Part shown: positions 24,406 through 35,362 of the stretch, in pieces | How positions within the stretch are numbered: the stretch's first letter is position 1 | Layout of the letters: the number at the start of each line of letters is the position of its first letter | Assembly: GCA_902536515.1 (NCBI GenBank) | Contig: CACAXU010000002.1 | Location: 26,951-90,950, forward strand | Direction of reading: 5' to 3' | Source of the DNA: an uncultured Litorivicinus sp. | GTDB lineage: Bacteria > Pseudomonadota > Gammaproteobacteria > Pseudomonadales > Litorivicinaceae | DNA length: 64,000 nt | The notes under the pieces: model-generated | What the model was told of the DNA's origin: nothing | Database searches by the model: none | Seen by the model: the letters and a program-made list of their open reading frames with translations, nothing else | Program-made: the position numbers and the translations under genes

Positions 24406-26385
24406 ATGACTGACCGCAGGACGCTCGCCAACGCGATTCGCTTTCTGAGTATTGATGCTGTTCAGGTAGCCAATTCAGGCCATCCAGGCGCTCCGATGGG
24501 GATGGCGGATATCGCCGAAGTGCTCTGGCGTGGAGTACTCCGTCACAATCCGAATAATCCACAGTGGGCTAATCGCGATCGATTTGTCTTGTCCAATGGA
24601 CACGGATCGATGCTGATTTATTCATTGCTTCATTTAACCGGATACGACGTCACAATCGATGACTTGAAGTCATTTCGGCAGCTTCACTCCCGAACTCCAG
24701 GTCATCCCGAGTATGGCTATACGGCTGGTGTTGAAACCACGACTGGCCCTCTTGGTCAGGGTCTGGCTAATGCTATTGGTATGGCCCTCGCCGAGAGAGT
24801 CTTGGCTACGCAATTTAACCGCGAACAATTTCCCATTGTTGATCATTACACCTATTGCTTTGCGGGCGATGGCTGTTTGATGGAGGGCGTGAGTCATGAG
24901 GCGTGTTCGCTGGCAGGTACATTGGGTCTCGGAAAGTTAGTTGTTTTCTATGATGACAACGGGATCTCAATCGATGGTGATGTACGAGGATGGTTCATTG
25001 ATGACACACCTGCGCGCTTTGAGTCATATGGATGGCAAGTGATTCGTGGTGTTGATGGACATGACGCTACAGAAGTCGAAACCGCGTTAAAAACAGCGCG
25101 TCAGGAAACATCGCGTCCCACGCTGATTTGTTGCCGAACAGTGATTGGTTTTGGATCGCCAAATCTCGCAGGGAGTGAAAAGACCCATGGGGCTCCGCTT
25201 GGTGATGCTGAGATGCAGGCAACGCGCCAAGCGATGAATTGGACTTATGGTCCGTTTGAGATTCCAGAAGATATCCAATCCGCATGGGATTCAAAAGAGC
25301 AGGGCGCCAAAGCACAGGCTGAATGGGATCAATTATTCGCAAGCTATCAAAAAGAGTATCCAGATTTAGCGACTGAGTTTTGGCGTCGTATCCAGGGTGA
25401 TTTACCTAACGACGCACTTGCTACTCTCGATGATGCGATTACTGAGACACAATCGGAATCCCCGAAGTTGGCCACTCGAAAAGCCTCGCAGAATGCGATT
25501 GGTGTAGTTGCCGAGCTCTTCCCAGAAACATTCGGTGGTTCTGCAGATTTAGGGCACTCAAACCTCACAGTCTGGCCAGGTGCCGAGGCGAATAGCCAAG
25601 ACAACCCCGGTGGAAATTACATGCACTATGGTGTGCGTGAGTTCGGTATGTGTGCGCTAATGAATGGAGTTGCTCTGCACGGCGGTTTCCTTCCTTTCGG
25701 TGGAACCTTTCTTATTTTTATGGAGTACGCCCGCAATGCGGTGCGTATGGCCGCTCTCATGAAGCTACGCGTAATCTATGTCTTCACTCATGATTCGATT
25801 GGTCTTGGTGAAGATGGACCAACACACCAACCGATCGAGCAACTGGCGAGTTTACGCTCGACTCCAGGCTTGGAGACCTGGCGTCCATGCGATACCACGG
25901 AGACCTTCGTAGCTTGGAAAGAAGCGGTCAGCCATCGAGGACCGACCGCCCTCGCGCTGTCGCGCCAGGGACTCGGAAATCAGCCGCGTGATTCCCAACA
26001 GGTCACAGACATCGCTCGCGGCGCTTATGTGTTGAAGCAAGAGACATCTGCGCTCGAGATGATCTTGATCGCCACGGGCTCTGAAGTTGAGTTAGCAGTT
26101 GCAGCTGCCGATGCGCTGGGTCATGGGGTTCGTGTTGTCTCGATGCCATCGACAAGTCGATTTGATAAGCAGGACGCAGCTTTCCGTGAGTCAGTTTTAC
26201 CGGCATCTTGCACGAAACGTCTGGCGATTGAAGCGGGTCACCCTGATGGTTGGTATAAATACGTCGGACTGAATGGAGGCGTCATTGGCATGCAAACCTT
26301 TGGTGAATCAGGTCCGGGTGGTGAAGTAATGAAACACTTCGGGTTCACGGTTGAGAACGTCGTTACTCAGGCAAAGGCCCTTTAA
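24406..26385 (+). CDS. tkt: transketolase
   Basis: [45 protein letters not shown] motif [35 protein letters not shown]. Confidence 0.98.
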   Translation: MTDRRTLANAIRFLSIDAVQVANSGHPGAPMGMADIAEVLWRGVLRHNPNNPQWANRDRFVLSNGHGSMLIYSLLHLTGYDVTIDDLKSFRQLHSRTPGHPEYGYTAGVETTTGPLGQGLANAIGMALAERVLATQFNREQFPIVDHYTYCFAGDGCLMEGVSHEACSLAGTLGLGKLVVFYDDNGISIDGDVRGWFIDDTPARFESYGWQVIRGVDGHDATEVETALKTARQETSRPTLICCRTVIGFGSPNLAGSEKTHGAPLGDAEMQATRQAMNWTYGPFEIPEDIQSAWDSKEQGAKAQAEWDQLFASYQKEYPDLATEFWRRIQGDLPNDALATLDDAITETQSESPKLATRKASQNAIGVVAELFPETFGGSADLGHSNLTVWPGAEANSQDNPGGNYMHYGVREFGMCALMNGVALHGGFLPFGGTFLIFMEYARNAVRMAALMKLRVIYVFTHDSIGLGEDGPTHQPIEQLASLRSTPGLETWRPCDTTETFVAWKEAVSHRGPTALALSRQGLGNQPRDSQQVTDIARGAYVLKQETSALEMILIATGSEVELAVAAADALGHGVRVVSMPSTSRFDKQDAAFRESVLPASCTKRLAIEAGHPDGWYKYVGLNGGVIGMQTFGESGPGGEVMKHFGFTVENVVTQAKAL

Positions 26386-27402
26386 TTGGCTTGGCGGCTT
26401 GGAATTAATGGCTATGGCCGCATCGGTCGCTGTGTTGTTCGCGCGCTTGCCGAGCGAGGCTTATTTGATCGTATTCAGCCAGTTTTGATCAACGACCCCG
26501 CGGATGCCGAAAGCCTGGTGCATCTGACCCATTATGATTCCACCCATGGACGGTCAGAGCGCATTTTTCAAAATGATCCGACAGGCAGGTATCTACTGAA
26601 TGGTCGTTCGATTGCTTTAACTCGATCTCTGTTACCAGCCACGATTGATTATCAGCAGACGCCAGTCGATGTTGTCCTCGAAAGCTCGGGTCGGTTTGCG
26701 AATCGTGAATCTGCAGATGCTCACTGTAACGCGGGCGCTCCTCGGGTATTGATTGGCGCTCCTGGTGGTCCGGATGTCGATTTGACGGTCGTGTTTGGTC
26801 TAAATCACCATCAGCTTGAAGAATCACATAAGGTTGTCTCAGCCGCAAGTTGCACAACCAACTGCCTGGCATTGGGGTTGTCTGGCCTCACGCGGTCTGT
26901 TGGGATTAAACGTGGATTTTACACGACTATTCATGCGGTCACTAATGATCAGGTTTTGGTCGATAGTGCCCACCGTGATTCCCGTCGTGGAAGATCTGCC
27001 CATAGTTCGATGATTCCAACCAGCACCAATGCAATTAAAGCACTCGAGTGGGTGATGCCAGAGCTGTCAGGACGCATTCAGGGTTTCTCGATGCGTGTTC
27101 CAACACAAAACGTGTCGTGCGTGGATTTGACGGTGGAATTCAGCCGCGAGGTTACAGAGAACGAAATTTTAGAAGCAATGCGCCATTGGTCGCAAATCCA
27201 AGGGGGCATGTTTGCTGTCAATGAAGAGCAACTCGTATCGATCGATTTTAATCATCATCCGGCATCATCAATCTTTGATGCAACACAGTTGATGGTGAAT
27301 GGGCGACTGGTGAAGTTGCTGTTTTGGTATGACAACGAATGGGGCTATTCCAATCGTGTAATCGACTTATTACTGCATTGGCAGTCCATTTCTAGGGGGT
27401 GA
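26386..27402 (+). CDS. epd: erythrose-4-phosphate/glyceraldehyde-3-phosphate dehydrogenase family
   Basis: TTG start; [14 protein letters not shown], catalytic SAASCTTNC, Epd-like [17 protein letters not shown] and DNEWGYSNR; tkt-epd-pgk-fba order. Confidence 0.85.
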   Translation: MAWRLGINGYGRIGRCVVRALAERGLFDRIQPVLINDPADAESLVHLTHYDSTHGRSERIFQNDPTGRYLLNGRSIALTRSLLPATIDYQQTPVDVVLESSGRFANRESADAHCNAGAPRVLIGAPGGPDVDLTVVFGLNHHQLEESHKVVSAASCTTNCLALGLSGLTRSVGIKRGFYTTIHAVTNDQVLVDSAHRDSRRGRSAHSSMIPTSTNAIKALEWVMPELSGRIQGFSMRVPTQNVSCVDLTVEFSREVTENEILEAMRHWSQIQGGMFAVNEEQLVSIDFNHHPASSIFDATQLMVNGRLVKLLFWYDNEWGYSNRVIDLLLHWQSISRG

Positions 27403-27407
27403 ATCAA

Positions 27408-28565
27408 ATGATAAGAACAATGTCTGATTTGAATGTGCACGGGAAGCGCGTTTTGGTTCGTCAGGATTTAAATGTTCCGGTAAAAGAAGGTCAGGTCACA
27501 TCAACAGCTCGCATCGATGCGGCAATACCGACCCTTCAAGCGTTGCTGGAAAAAGGTGCAAAGGTGGCTGTCATGAGTCACTTGGGGCGGCCGGAAGAGG
27601 GTGTTTGTGAGTTAGAGTTTAGCCTGGCACCTGTCGCGAAAACCTTATCTGACAAGTTGGGTAGACGGGTCCCTTTGATCGCAGATTGGATTGATGGATT
27701 CGATCAAACCGATGACTTGGTTCTGCTTGAGAACGTACGGTATCTAGAAGGCGAGAAAAACGATGATGAGGCACTTTCCATCAAAATGGCCTCTCTCTGT
27801 GATGTGTATCTCATGGACGCGTTTGGAACAGCGCATCGAGCTCAGGCGTCTACACATGGTGTCGGTCGATTTGCTCCGGAAGTCGCCGCAGGTCCACTGA
27901 TGGCAGCTGAGCTCGACGCGCTCGGTAAAGCACTTGCAAACCCAGAACGTCCTGCAGTAGCGATTGTTGGTGGATCCAAAGTCTCGACGAAGCTTGACGT
28001 ATTAACAGAGCTTGCAAACCGGGTCGATCAAATCGTTGTTGGTGGCGGGATTGCAAATACATTTTTAGCGGCCGCAGGCTTCTCGGTTGGTCAATCACTC
28101 ATGGAAGCGGATTTGATTGATACTGCCAAAGCATTGATGTCGAAGGTGGATATTCCATTACCTGTCGATGTTGTAGTTGCTACAGAGTTTTCTGCTGATG
28201 CGACGGCGACAATTAAGCGGGTCGAAGATGTTGCTGATGACGACATGATCCTTGATGTTGGGCCGGAGACACAGGCCTCGTACCACAGCATAATGGCATC
28301 TGCTAAGACAATTTTATGGAATGGGCCTGTGGGTGTGTTTGAGTTTCCACAGTTTGAGGGTGGAACGCGTGCGTTATCGATGGCGATTGCGGTGAGTAAT
28401 GCGTTCAGTCTTGCAGGTGGCGGTGACACCCTGGCCGCGATCGATCAGTTTAAAATTGCTGATCAAATTAGTTATATCTCAACTGGCGGTGGTGCCTTCC
28501 TCGAGTTTGTTGAAGGGAAGGAGTTGCCGGCGGTTCAAATGTTGAAATCCAGAAAAGATTTATAA
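27408..28565 (+). CDS. pgk: phosphoglycerate kinase
   Basis: [63 protein letters not shown]. Confidence 0.98.
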   Translation: MIRTMSDLNVHGKRVLVRQDLNVPVKEGQVTSTARIDAAIPTLQALLEKGAKVAVMSHLGRPEEGVCELEFSLAPVAKTLSDKLGRRVPLIADWIDGFDQTDDLVLLENVRYLEGEKNDDEALSIKMASLCDVYLMDAFGTAHRAQASTHGVGRFAPEVAAGPLMAAELDALGKALANPERPAVAIVGGSKVSTKLDVLTELANRVDQIVVGGGIANTFLAAAGFSVGQSLMEADLIDTAKALMSKVDIPLPVDVVVATEFSADATATIKRVEDVADDDMILDVGPETQASYHSIMASAKTILWNGPVGVFEFPQFEGGTRALSMAIAVSNAFSLAGGGDTLAAIDQFKIADQISYISTGGGAFLEFVEGKELPAVQMLKSRKDL

Positions 28566-28574
28566 GGAGTTTTC

Positions 28575-29639
28575 ATGGCTTTAATCAGTTTGCGCCAAAT
28601 GCTTGACCATGCTGCTGACCAGGGATATGGCGTTCCAGCGTTCAATGTGAATAATCTTGAGCAGATACGCGCAATCATGGAGGCCGCAGATGCAGTCGAT
28701 GCGCCTGTCATCGTACAAGCCTCGGCTGGTGCAAGAAAATATGCGGGCAGTCGCTTTCTGAGCCACCTCATCGCGGCGGCTATCGAAGAGTTTCCTCATA
28801 TTCCGGTGTGTATGCACCAGGACCACGGAGCATCTCCTGATGTCTGTCAGCAATCCATTCAATTGGGCTTTTCTTCAGTCATGATGGATGGCTCTTTGAT
28901 GGCTGATCAGAAAACCCCTGCAAGCTATGACTACAACGCTGAAGTGACCGCATTAACCACTCGGATGGCGCATGCTTGTGGAGTCTCAGTTGAGGGAGAG
29001 CTTGGTTGTTTGGGTTCATTAGAAACCGGCCAAGCTGGAGAAGAAGATGGTGTTGGCGCAGAAGGTACGTTGTCTCATGATCAGATGCTCACTGATCCTG
29101 ATGAGGCGGTTGATTTTGTGAAAGCGACAAAGGTTGATGCATTGGCTATTGCGATCGGAACATCGCATGGCGCGTATAAGTTCACACGACCACCAACTGG
29201 AGACATCCTTTCGATTGACCGCATTAAAGCGATTCACGAACGAATTCCAGATACTCATCTGGTGATGCATGGTTCGAGTTCCGTTCCCCAGGACTGGCTC
29301 CAGATCATCAACGAGTTTGGTGGAGAAATTCCAGAGACCTATGGTGTTCCAGTCGAAGAGATACAGGAAGGGATTAAGTACGGTGTTCGTAAAGTGAATA
29401 TCGACACGGATTTACGTTTGGCGTCGACAGGTGCGATTCGTCGTTACCTCGCGAAAAATCCCGCTGAATTCGATCCGCGGAAATACTTCAAAGAAGCGAC
29501 GAAAGCGATGAGTAATATTGTGAAAGCGCGTTATGAAGCATTTGGCTGTTCGGGTCAGGCTGCAAAGATCAAGGTGATCGGCCTTGAAGCGATGGCTGCT
29601 CGGTATTCAGCAAGAGAATTGGATCCGAGGATTTCTTGA
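28575..29639 (+). CDS. fba: class II fructose-bisphosphate aldolase
   Basis: [69 protein letters not shown]. Confidence 0.97.
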   Translation: MALISLRQMLDHAADQGYGVPAFNVNNLEQIRAIMEAADAVDAPVIVQASAGARKYAGSRFLSHLIAAAIEEFPHIPVCMHQDHGASPDVCQQSIQLGFSSVMMDGSLMADQKTPASYDYNAEVTALTTRMAHACGVSVEGELGCLGSLETGQAGEEDGVGAEGTLSHDQMLTDPDEAVDFVKATKVDALAIAIGTSHGAYKFTRPPTGDILSIDRIKAIHERIPDTHLVMHGSSSVPQDWLQIINEFGGEIPETYGVPVEEIQEGIKYGVRKVNIDTDLRLASTGAIRRYLAKNPAEFDPRKYFKEATKAMSNIVKARYEAFGCSGQAAKIKVIGLEAMAARYSARELDPRIS

Positions 29640-29647
29640 TCATGAAT

Positions 29648-29668
29648 GGGGAGACTGAGAGTCTTCCC
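29648..29668 (+). terminator. possible hairpin after fba (weak; no clear T-tract)
   Basis: GGGGAGACT-GAG-AGTCTTCCC inverted repeat just after the fba stop. Confidence 0.4.
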
Positions 29669-29774
29669 AAAGTCCTTGCACTGTCTCAATCAACATTTTC
29701 CGTGGGCTCTATGCTCCTGGTAACTTGTTGCGATTGTTGCTACTTGTCAGGCACACGGTGTCATTCTTTGGGAT

Positions 29775-30092
29775 TCAATGGAGTGAGGTTTGATGAGTGT
29801 TTCTGAGCACGTGGGAAGATACTGACATCGCTTGAGGGTATAAGCGCTTCGCCCAGTTTAAATATGGGTTCCAGATACGAGGAGTCCTCACAATTACGAA
29901 AAATGTTGCCGTCAGTCGCTTCTTATAAACGACGACTCTCGCGATGATGATTTCAACGATGGGTTGGGCAAGACGGCCGACACGTATGGCTGGTAGTGAC
30001 GCGATTGTAATGTCACCGCTACGTTGCAGGGCGATTTCGGTAAGCTGGGGCTCGTGCGCATCGTCCAAACCGATTTTTTGAAGGACATCCAT
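29775..30092 (-). pseudogene. unidentified ORF/gene remnant in an unusually long intergenic gap
   Basis: 105-aa ORF with protein-like composition (MDVLQKIGLDDAHEPQLTEIALQRSGDITIASLPAIRVGRLAQPIVEIIIARVVVYKKR...), in-frame stop just upstream, no family recognised. Confidence 0.3.
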
Positions 30093-30364
30093 CGCGGACG
30101 ATTTTTAAATCACCAGCAAATTGAATGCGAAACCATTATTGTGAATTGAAGTTGGTCCGCGCGAATCGACAGGTCTTACTACGAAATCGCAAATTATGGT
30201 CTACAAAGTCCAAACGTTGTCTAGAGGAGGGGGTGGCAAGGCTATGTGGTCTGTCGATGACGTAGCGCTCCAAAAGTCAATCGCGCTCTGGCGCTTTTTT
30301 TGGGAAGCATTTGGATCATTTTCAAAGGCGACCCTTATCACGGGGTCGAGTTTAAACTAAGCTC

Positions 30365-31591
30365 CTAAAACAAAACGCGGCAGCGAATTGTTCCCTCGAT
30401 TTCAGATAATTTCTCGAGCGCCATGTCTGAGTAGTCTCGATCAACATCAATCACGACATAACCAATTTTATCTGACGTTTGTAAGAACTGAGATCCGATA
30501 TTTATGTGATTTTCTGCAAAAACCGAGTTGATTGCTGAAAGCACGCCTGGACGGTTTTCATGCGCGTGCAAAAGACGATGGTGATTTGGATGCGCTGGTA
30601 ATGCAACCTCGGGGAAGTTCACGCTTGTCACTGTTGAACCGTTATCTGAGTAACGAACAAGCTTCTCAGAGACCTCGATACCAATGTTTTCTTGGGCTTC
30701 TTGCGTTGATCCACCGATGTGAGGCGTTAGGATGGCGTTATCGAAACCGCACAATGGCGAGACGAACTCATCATTATTCGACTTTGGCTCGGTTGGGAAC
30801 ACGTCGATCGCTGTGCCAAGCAGATGCTTTTCTTTAAGTGCTTTGGTGAGTGCATCAATATCGACCACTGTACCTCGCGATGCATTAATCAGAATGCTCT
30901 TTGGCTTCATCTGGCTGAACCGTTTGTGATTCATTAAATTCCGTGTTGATGGGAGATCTGGTACGTGAAGAGTCACAATGTCTGCTTGACCAAGCAGTCC
31001 CTCAAGTGAGGGAATTTGCAATGCATTGCCGATAGGGAGTTTTGACACCACATCGTAGAAAATCACGCGCATACCTAGACTCTCAGCAAGAACTGAAAGT
31101 TGGGATCCAATGGATCCATAACCGACGATACCGAGTGTCTTACCGCGAATCTCAAATGAATCATTCGCAGTCTTTGCCCAGCCACCGCGATGTGCTTTTG
31201 CGTTCTTTTCTGGGATACCTCGAAGCAACAGAGTTGCTTCTGCCAGAACGAGCTCAGCAACAGAGCGCGTATTTGAGTATGGTGCATTGAAAACGACAAT
31301 GCCGTGCTCGGTCGCAGCCGTGAGGTCGACTTGATTGGTACCGATGCAGTAACACCCGACTGCAACCAACTTATCGGCGGCTTCAAAAATATCCCGGGTT
31401 AGCGTCGTTCTCGAACGAATCCCAAAAAAATGAACACCCTCGAGTTTAGCCATCAGTTCTTCGCCGGTCAGCGCTGTATTTACCGTTTCAATGTTCGCAT
31501 AACCCGCGTCGCGGAAGATGCGTTCTGCGGAGGGGTGGATGCCTTCGAGTAAAAGGACTTTGAGCTTTGATTTATCAAATGAAGTGGTCAT
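30365..31591 (-). CDS. serA: D-3-phosphoglycerate dehydrogenase
   Basis: 408 aa with C-terminal ACT domain; GIVGYGSIGSQLSVLAESLGM, NASRGTVVDIDAL, TPHIGGSTQEAQENIG. Confidence 0.98.
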   Translation of the reverse strand: MTTSFDKSKLKVLLLEGIHPSAERIFRDAGYANIETVNTALTGEELMAKLEGVHFFGIRSRTTLTRDIFEAADKLVAVGCYCIGTNQVDLTAATEHGIVVFNAPYSNTRSVAELVLAEATLLLRGIPEKNAKAHRGGWAKTANDSFEIRGKTLGIVGYGSIGSQLSVLAESLGMRVIFYDVVSKLPIGNALQIPSLEGLLGQADIVTLHVPDLPSTRNLMNHKRFSQMKPKSILINASRGTVVDIDALTKALKEKHLLGTAIDVFPTEPKSNNDEFVSPLCGFDNAILTPHIGGSTQEAQENIGIEVSEKLVRYSDNGSTVTSVNFPEVALPAHPNHHRLLHAHENRPGVLSAINSVFAENHINIGSQFLQTSDKIGYVVIDVDRDYSDMALEKLSEIEGTIRCRVLF

Positions 31592-32280
31592 TAAGCGTCT
31601 CGTGAAAATTCTAGAATGTCGGTATCTGATGCCAGCAACAAGGTGTCGGCGGGGCGTTTTGCAAATAAACCGCAGGTGACAACACCGGGTATTTGGTTAA
31701 TCGCTAATTCGAAGCCTTTTGGATCGGTGATGGACATGCCGTGCACATCTAAAATCAGGTTGCCGTTGTCTGTAAGAACACCTTGACGATATTCAGGGTC
31801 GCCACCGAGCTCCACCAAAGCACGGCCGACCAAGCTTCTGGCCATGGGAATCACTTCCACCGGGAGCGGAAATTGACCAAGAATGTCAACGCGTTTTGAG
31901 TCGTCGGCGATGCACACGAATTGGACGGATGCTTCAGCAATAATTTTTTCGCGGGTTAGGGCAGCGCCCCCACCTTTGATCAGATTTAGTTTCGGGTCTG
32001 CTTCATCAGCTCCATCGACATAGACAGGTAAGATTCCGGTCGCATTGAGATCGAGTAATTCAATGCCGTAATGTCCTAGCCGTTCTTCAGTAGCCTTGGA
32101 TGATGCCACTACACCCAAAATGTCGATTTTGCTCTCAGCCAGAACATCGATAAAGCAGTTGGCAGTCGAGCCTGTTCCAATTCCAATCGGCGTTTCCGAG
32201 TCGAGTAGGTGTCGGACTTTTTCGAAAGCGGCTTCCGCCACTTGGCGTTTTTTCCCATCCTGGCCCATGATGATCTCCAT
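31591..32280 (-). CDS. rpiA: ribose-5-phosphate isomerase A
   Basis: [42 protein letters not shown]. Confidence 0.97.
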   Translation of the reverse strand: MEIIMGQDGKKRQVAEAAFEKVRHLLDSETPIGIGTGSTANCFIDVLAESKIDILGVVASSKATEERLGHYGIELLDLNATGILPVYVDGADEADPKLNLIKGGGAALTREKIIAEASVQFVCIADDSKRVDILGQFPLPVEVIPMARSLVGRALVELGGDPEYRQGVLTDNGNLILDVHGMSITDPKGFELAINQIPGVVTCGLFAKRPADTLLLASDTDILEFSRDA

Positions 32281-32351
32281 AAAAGCGGGCCGAAAGCATA
32301 GCTGTTAGCGGGCTCAGACGCTATGATGATGCGCTTAAATTTGGAATTCTC

Positions 32352-33866
32352 ATGCTAGACACCCTGATTCAAAAGATTTTATCGGCTCGCGTTTACGATG
32401 TAGCGATTGAAAGCCCCGTCCACCAAGCACCTTTTTTGTCAAAACGGCTTGGTCGTCCTATTTTTCTGAAACGTGAAGATTTGCAGCCCGTCTATTCATT
32501 CAAATGTCGGGGTGCGTACAACAAAATGGCAGGGATTCCGAAAGAGGTACTTGAGAAGGGTGTGATCGCGGCGTCTGCTGGCAACCATGCCCAGGGTGTC
32601 GCGTTGGGTGCGCAGAAACTGAAGATCCCAGCGGTCATTGTGATGCCAACAACCACGCCCGTAATCAAAGTCCGCTCTGTCAAAGCGCGAGGTGCTCAGG
32701 TGGTACTTCATGGTGACAGTTTTGACGAAGCATTCGCCAAAAGCCAAGAGTTGGTTGCTGAGTATGGATACACCTACCTGCATCCATTTGACGATCTTGA
32801 GGTCATCGCAGGTCAGGGAACTGTTGCCGTTGAGCTATTAAGGCAAATGACTCGCCCAGTGGATGCGGTTTTCATTCCAGTCGGTGGCGGAGGTTTGGCC
32901 GCGGGCATGGCGGCCTACATCAAATATGTCCGCCCTGAAATCAAGGTCATCGCTGTTGAGCCAGAGGATGCGGCCTGCCTAGATGCTGCGATGAAGGCGA
33001 GCGAGCGCATTGTGCTGCCGCAAGTCGGTTTGTTCGCCGATGGAGTCGCCGTTAAGCAGATAGGTGAAAACACTTTCAACGTTCTGAAAGATGCGTGTGA
33101 TGAGGTGATCACAGTTACCACAGATGAAATCTGCGCCGCTGTGAAAGATGTGTTTGATGATGTACGGAGCGTCAATGAGCCCGCCGGCGCGCTCGCAGTC
33201 GCGGGCCTGAAGAAATATGCTGAGCGAGAGGGTGCTGGTGGAGCGCTTGTTGCAGTGCTTTCAGGAGCCAATGTGAATTTTGATCGAATTCGCCATGTTG
33301 CGGAGAGAGCGGAAGTCGGCGAGAAGCGCGAGGCCATTTTGGCTGTGACCATCCCTGAGCGTCCTGGTGCATTTAAAGCGTTTTGTGAGCAAATTGGTCA
33401 CCGAAACATTACCGAATTCAATTATCGGTTCGCTGATGAAAATAAGGCTCATATCTTTGTTGGTGTAACAACAGATCCAACAACCGATGATCGAACACAG
33501 TTGGTTGATCGGCTTAACGCAGCAGACCTCCCCGTGGTCGATATGACTGATAATGAACTCGCGAAGCTCCACATCCGCCATATGGTCGGAGGTCGGAGTC
33601 CCGGAGCAGGGTCTGAATTGGTGTTTCGTTTTGAATTTCCAGAGCGGCCGGGAGCATTGCTGAAGTTTTTGAATAAAATTGGATCACGCTGGAATATCTC
33701 GGCCTTTCATTACCGAAATCATGGTGCCGCCTATGGACGAGTGCTTGTATCGATGCAGGCAAAATTGTCGGAGCGTAATGAGCTGTTGAGTTATTTTGAC
33801 GATATCGGGTACACGTATTTTGATGAGACAGAAAATGCAGCAGTTAGGCTTTTTATGAGAGGTTGA
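32352..33866 (+). CDS. ilvA: threonine ammonia-lyase, biosynthetic
   Basis: 504 aa; PLP motif YSFKCRGAYNKM, ASAGNHAQGVALGA, GGGGLAAG; two ACT-like C-terminal domains. Confidence 0.98.
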   Translation: MLDTLIQKILSARVYDVAIESPVHQAPFLSKRLGRPIFLKREDLQPVYSFKCRGAYNKMAGIPKEVLEKGVIAASAGNHAQGVALGAQKLKIPAVIVMPTTTPVIKVRSVKARGAQVVLHGDSFDEAFAKSQELVAEYGYTYLHPFDDLEVIAGQGTVAVELLRQMTRPVDAVFIPVGGGGLAAGMAAYIKYVRPEIKVIAVEPEDAACLDAAMKASERIVLPQVGLFADGVAVKQIGENTFNVLKDACDEVITVTTDEICAAVKDVFDDVRSVNEPAGALAVAGLKKYAEREGAGGALVAVLSGANVNFDRIRHVAERAEVGEKREAILAVTIPERPGAFKAFCEQIGHRNITEFNYRFADENKAHIFVGVTTDPTTDDRTQLVDRLNAADLPVVDMTDNELAKLHIRHMVGGRSPGAGSELVFRFEFPERPGALLKFLNKIGSRWNISAFHYRNHGAAYGRVLVSMQAKLSERNELLSYFDDIGYTYFDETENAAVRLFMRG

Positions 33867-33898
33867 TTCTCATAAATTGGCTTAACTCACTATAAAAG

Positions 33899-33926
33899 TT
33901 GACTTTTTTGTTTTTTGTCGTATTCT
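33899..33926 (+). promoter_or_regulatory. candidate sigma-70 promoter ahead of a small ORF
   Basis: TTGACT - 16 nt - TATTCT. Confidence 0.4.
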
Positions 33927-33954
33927 GTATCAAATTAGATCTGGTGCAAGATGC

Positions 33955-34047
33955 ATGAATCGTCGCAACCCATTCAGAATGCTTATGGTGATCGGTGGCC
34001 TCATTTTGGCTGTCACTGTTGCACACAGCGCAATTATCGGCGGATAA
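33955..34047 (+). CDS. putative 30-aa membrane microprotein
   Basis: MNRRNPFRMLMVIGGLILAVTVAHSAIIGG: basic N-terminus plus one hydrophobic helix; weak RBS; no homology check possible. Confidence 0.3.
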   Translation: MNRRNPFRMLMVIGGLILAVTVAHSAIIGG

Positions 34048-34588
34048 AGCCGTCCTCTGTGACAATCCAGTCGACCGGCTGATCCCATGGATCTGGCTCG
34101 AAACAGACTTGTTGCTCGGCAAATGCGACGCCGATACGGAGCGGTGCGTCGGGTTCACAGTGTTCTAAAGCGCGATCGTAGTAGCCACCACCCATTCCTA
34201 ACCGATAACCGCGTTGATCGAATCCACTACAAGGCATGATCAGCCAATCGAGCGTACCAAAACCAATGGTCTCTTCCTGTAACGATGTCACAATCCCGAA
34301 GGCACCCTCGGTGAACCGCTCTTCGTGATCCAGCGCTACCATTTCCATGGCTGTCTTCGACAAGATTCGCGGAATGTAAAGCCGGTGGACGGATGCCAGT
34401 ATTTCATGATGAAGCCACTGCAGGTCGACTTCGGATCCAAAGGCCATGTATGAACCGATTTGCAGGGTGTCTGTGGGAAGCGCAGAGAGCAAATGTTTGC
34501 TAATTGAGAAACTGAGTTCTCGGCGAGTTTCGCCAGAAAGACGATTCCGCATTTCGAGCAATTGCTCTCGGAGCATATTTTTAGACAT
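34034..34588 (-). CDS. fau: 5-formyltetrahydrofolate cyclo-ligase family protein
   Basis: LREQLLEMRNRLSGETRRELS, MPCSGFDQRGYRLGMGGGYYDRAL; adjacent to 6S RNA and zapA as in E. coli ygfA. Confidence 0.95.
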   Translation of the reverse strand: MSKNMLREQLLEMRNRLSGETRRELSFSISKHLLSALPTDTLQIGSYMAFGSEVDLQWLHHEILASVHRLYIPRILSKTAMEMVALDHEERFTEGAFGIVTSLQEETIGFGTLDWLIMPCSGFDQRGYRLGMGGGYYDRALEHCEPDAPLRIGVAFAEQQVCFEPDPWDQPVDWIVTEDGFIRR

Positions 34589-34594
34589 AAAAAA

Positions 34595-34765
34595 CCCAAG
34601 TTGCCGCTGTCAGTTTGGCCCTTGAACCAAATGGTTCAAGGCGGGAAACGCAAACACACATTAGGCTTTCCGAAGACGGACCTGCGCACCGTGTATTGTG
34701 TGCTTCCCTGGAATAAGATTATCGGCTCAGGGACATCACTGACTGACGAACAACCCAGGAGCAAG
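34595..34765 (-). ncRNA. ssrS: 6S RNA
   Basis: Minus strand contains TCCCTGAGCCGATAATCTTATTCCAGGG, GGTCCGTCTTCGGAAAGCCT and CCTTGAACCATTTGGTTCAAGG, all matching E. coli 6S landmarks; 5' CCTGGGTTGTT pairs with 3' GGCAACTTGGG as closing stem, then T-run; conserved zapA-ssrS-fau position. Confidence 0.95.
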
Positions 34766-34772
34766 AAGTATA

Positions 34773-35069
34773 TCAGTCTGTTTCCGTCTCAGACAGCCGT
34801 TCAAGTGTTCTACCGATGCGATCGGCAAGTCGCTTCAGTTCTTGGTCTTGTCCTGTGGTTTCGACAGTCAAGTGCTCGTGGGCGATGTTGAGTGCGGCCA
34901 TCACAGCCAGTCGCTCAAGCGCGTTATTCCCAGTTTTTTCTTGAATCTCGCGCATTCTGTGATCTACGAACTCTGCCGCTGCTTCAAGCTCATGCTCTTG
35001 GCCCGCTGGACAAGCGACCGGAAATTCCCGTCCAAGAATCTGAACGCGCACGGTTGCGATTTCGGTCAT
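34773..35069 (-). CDS. zapA: cell division protein ZapA
   Basis: VRVQILGREFPVACPAGQEHELEAAAEFVDHRMREI; MAALNIAHE. Confidence 0.94.
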   Translation of the reverse strand: MTEIATVRVQILGREFPVACPAGQEHELEAAAEFVDHRMREIQEKTGNNALERLAVMAALNIAHEHLTVETTGQDQELKRLADRIGRTLERLSETETD

Positions 35070-35272
35070 GACAGCACCTCGTAGTTTTTGAGCCGCCCAA
35101 GGACAGCATCGATTTGCTGCCGTGCTTCGTCGCGTTGTTTCAACAGCTCTGCTCGCGCACGTTTTAACTCCACCTGTTGCTTCCGCAAGTGGCGATTCTC
35201 CTGATTGAGACGTTCTGAAAGTTGGATCAGTTTCTCAACTTGCTGTTCCAACTCCTGCAAATCGTTATGCAT
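35066..35272 (-). CDS. small coiled-coil protein (TIGR02449-like), upstream of zapA
   Basis: 68 aa heptad-rich ELEQQVEKLIQLSERLNQENRHLRKQQ; overlaps zapA. Confidence 0.8.
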   Translation of the reverse strand: MHNDLQELEQQVEKLIQLSERLNQENRHLRKQQVELKRARAELLKQRDEARQQIDAVLGRLKNYEVLS

Positions 35273-35362
35273 TTAGGTTTTCCGATAACACTCGTGCATC
35301 ATACGTCTGCTCACTCGTTGGCACAACAGACGTGATACGATTAATGCCTCAGGAGGTGCTCG

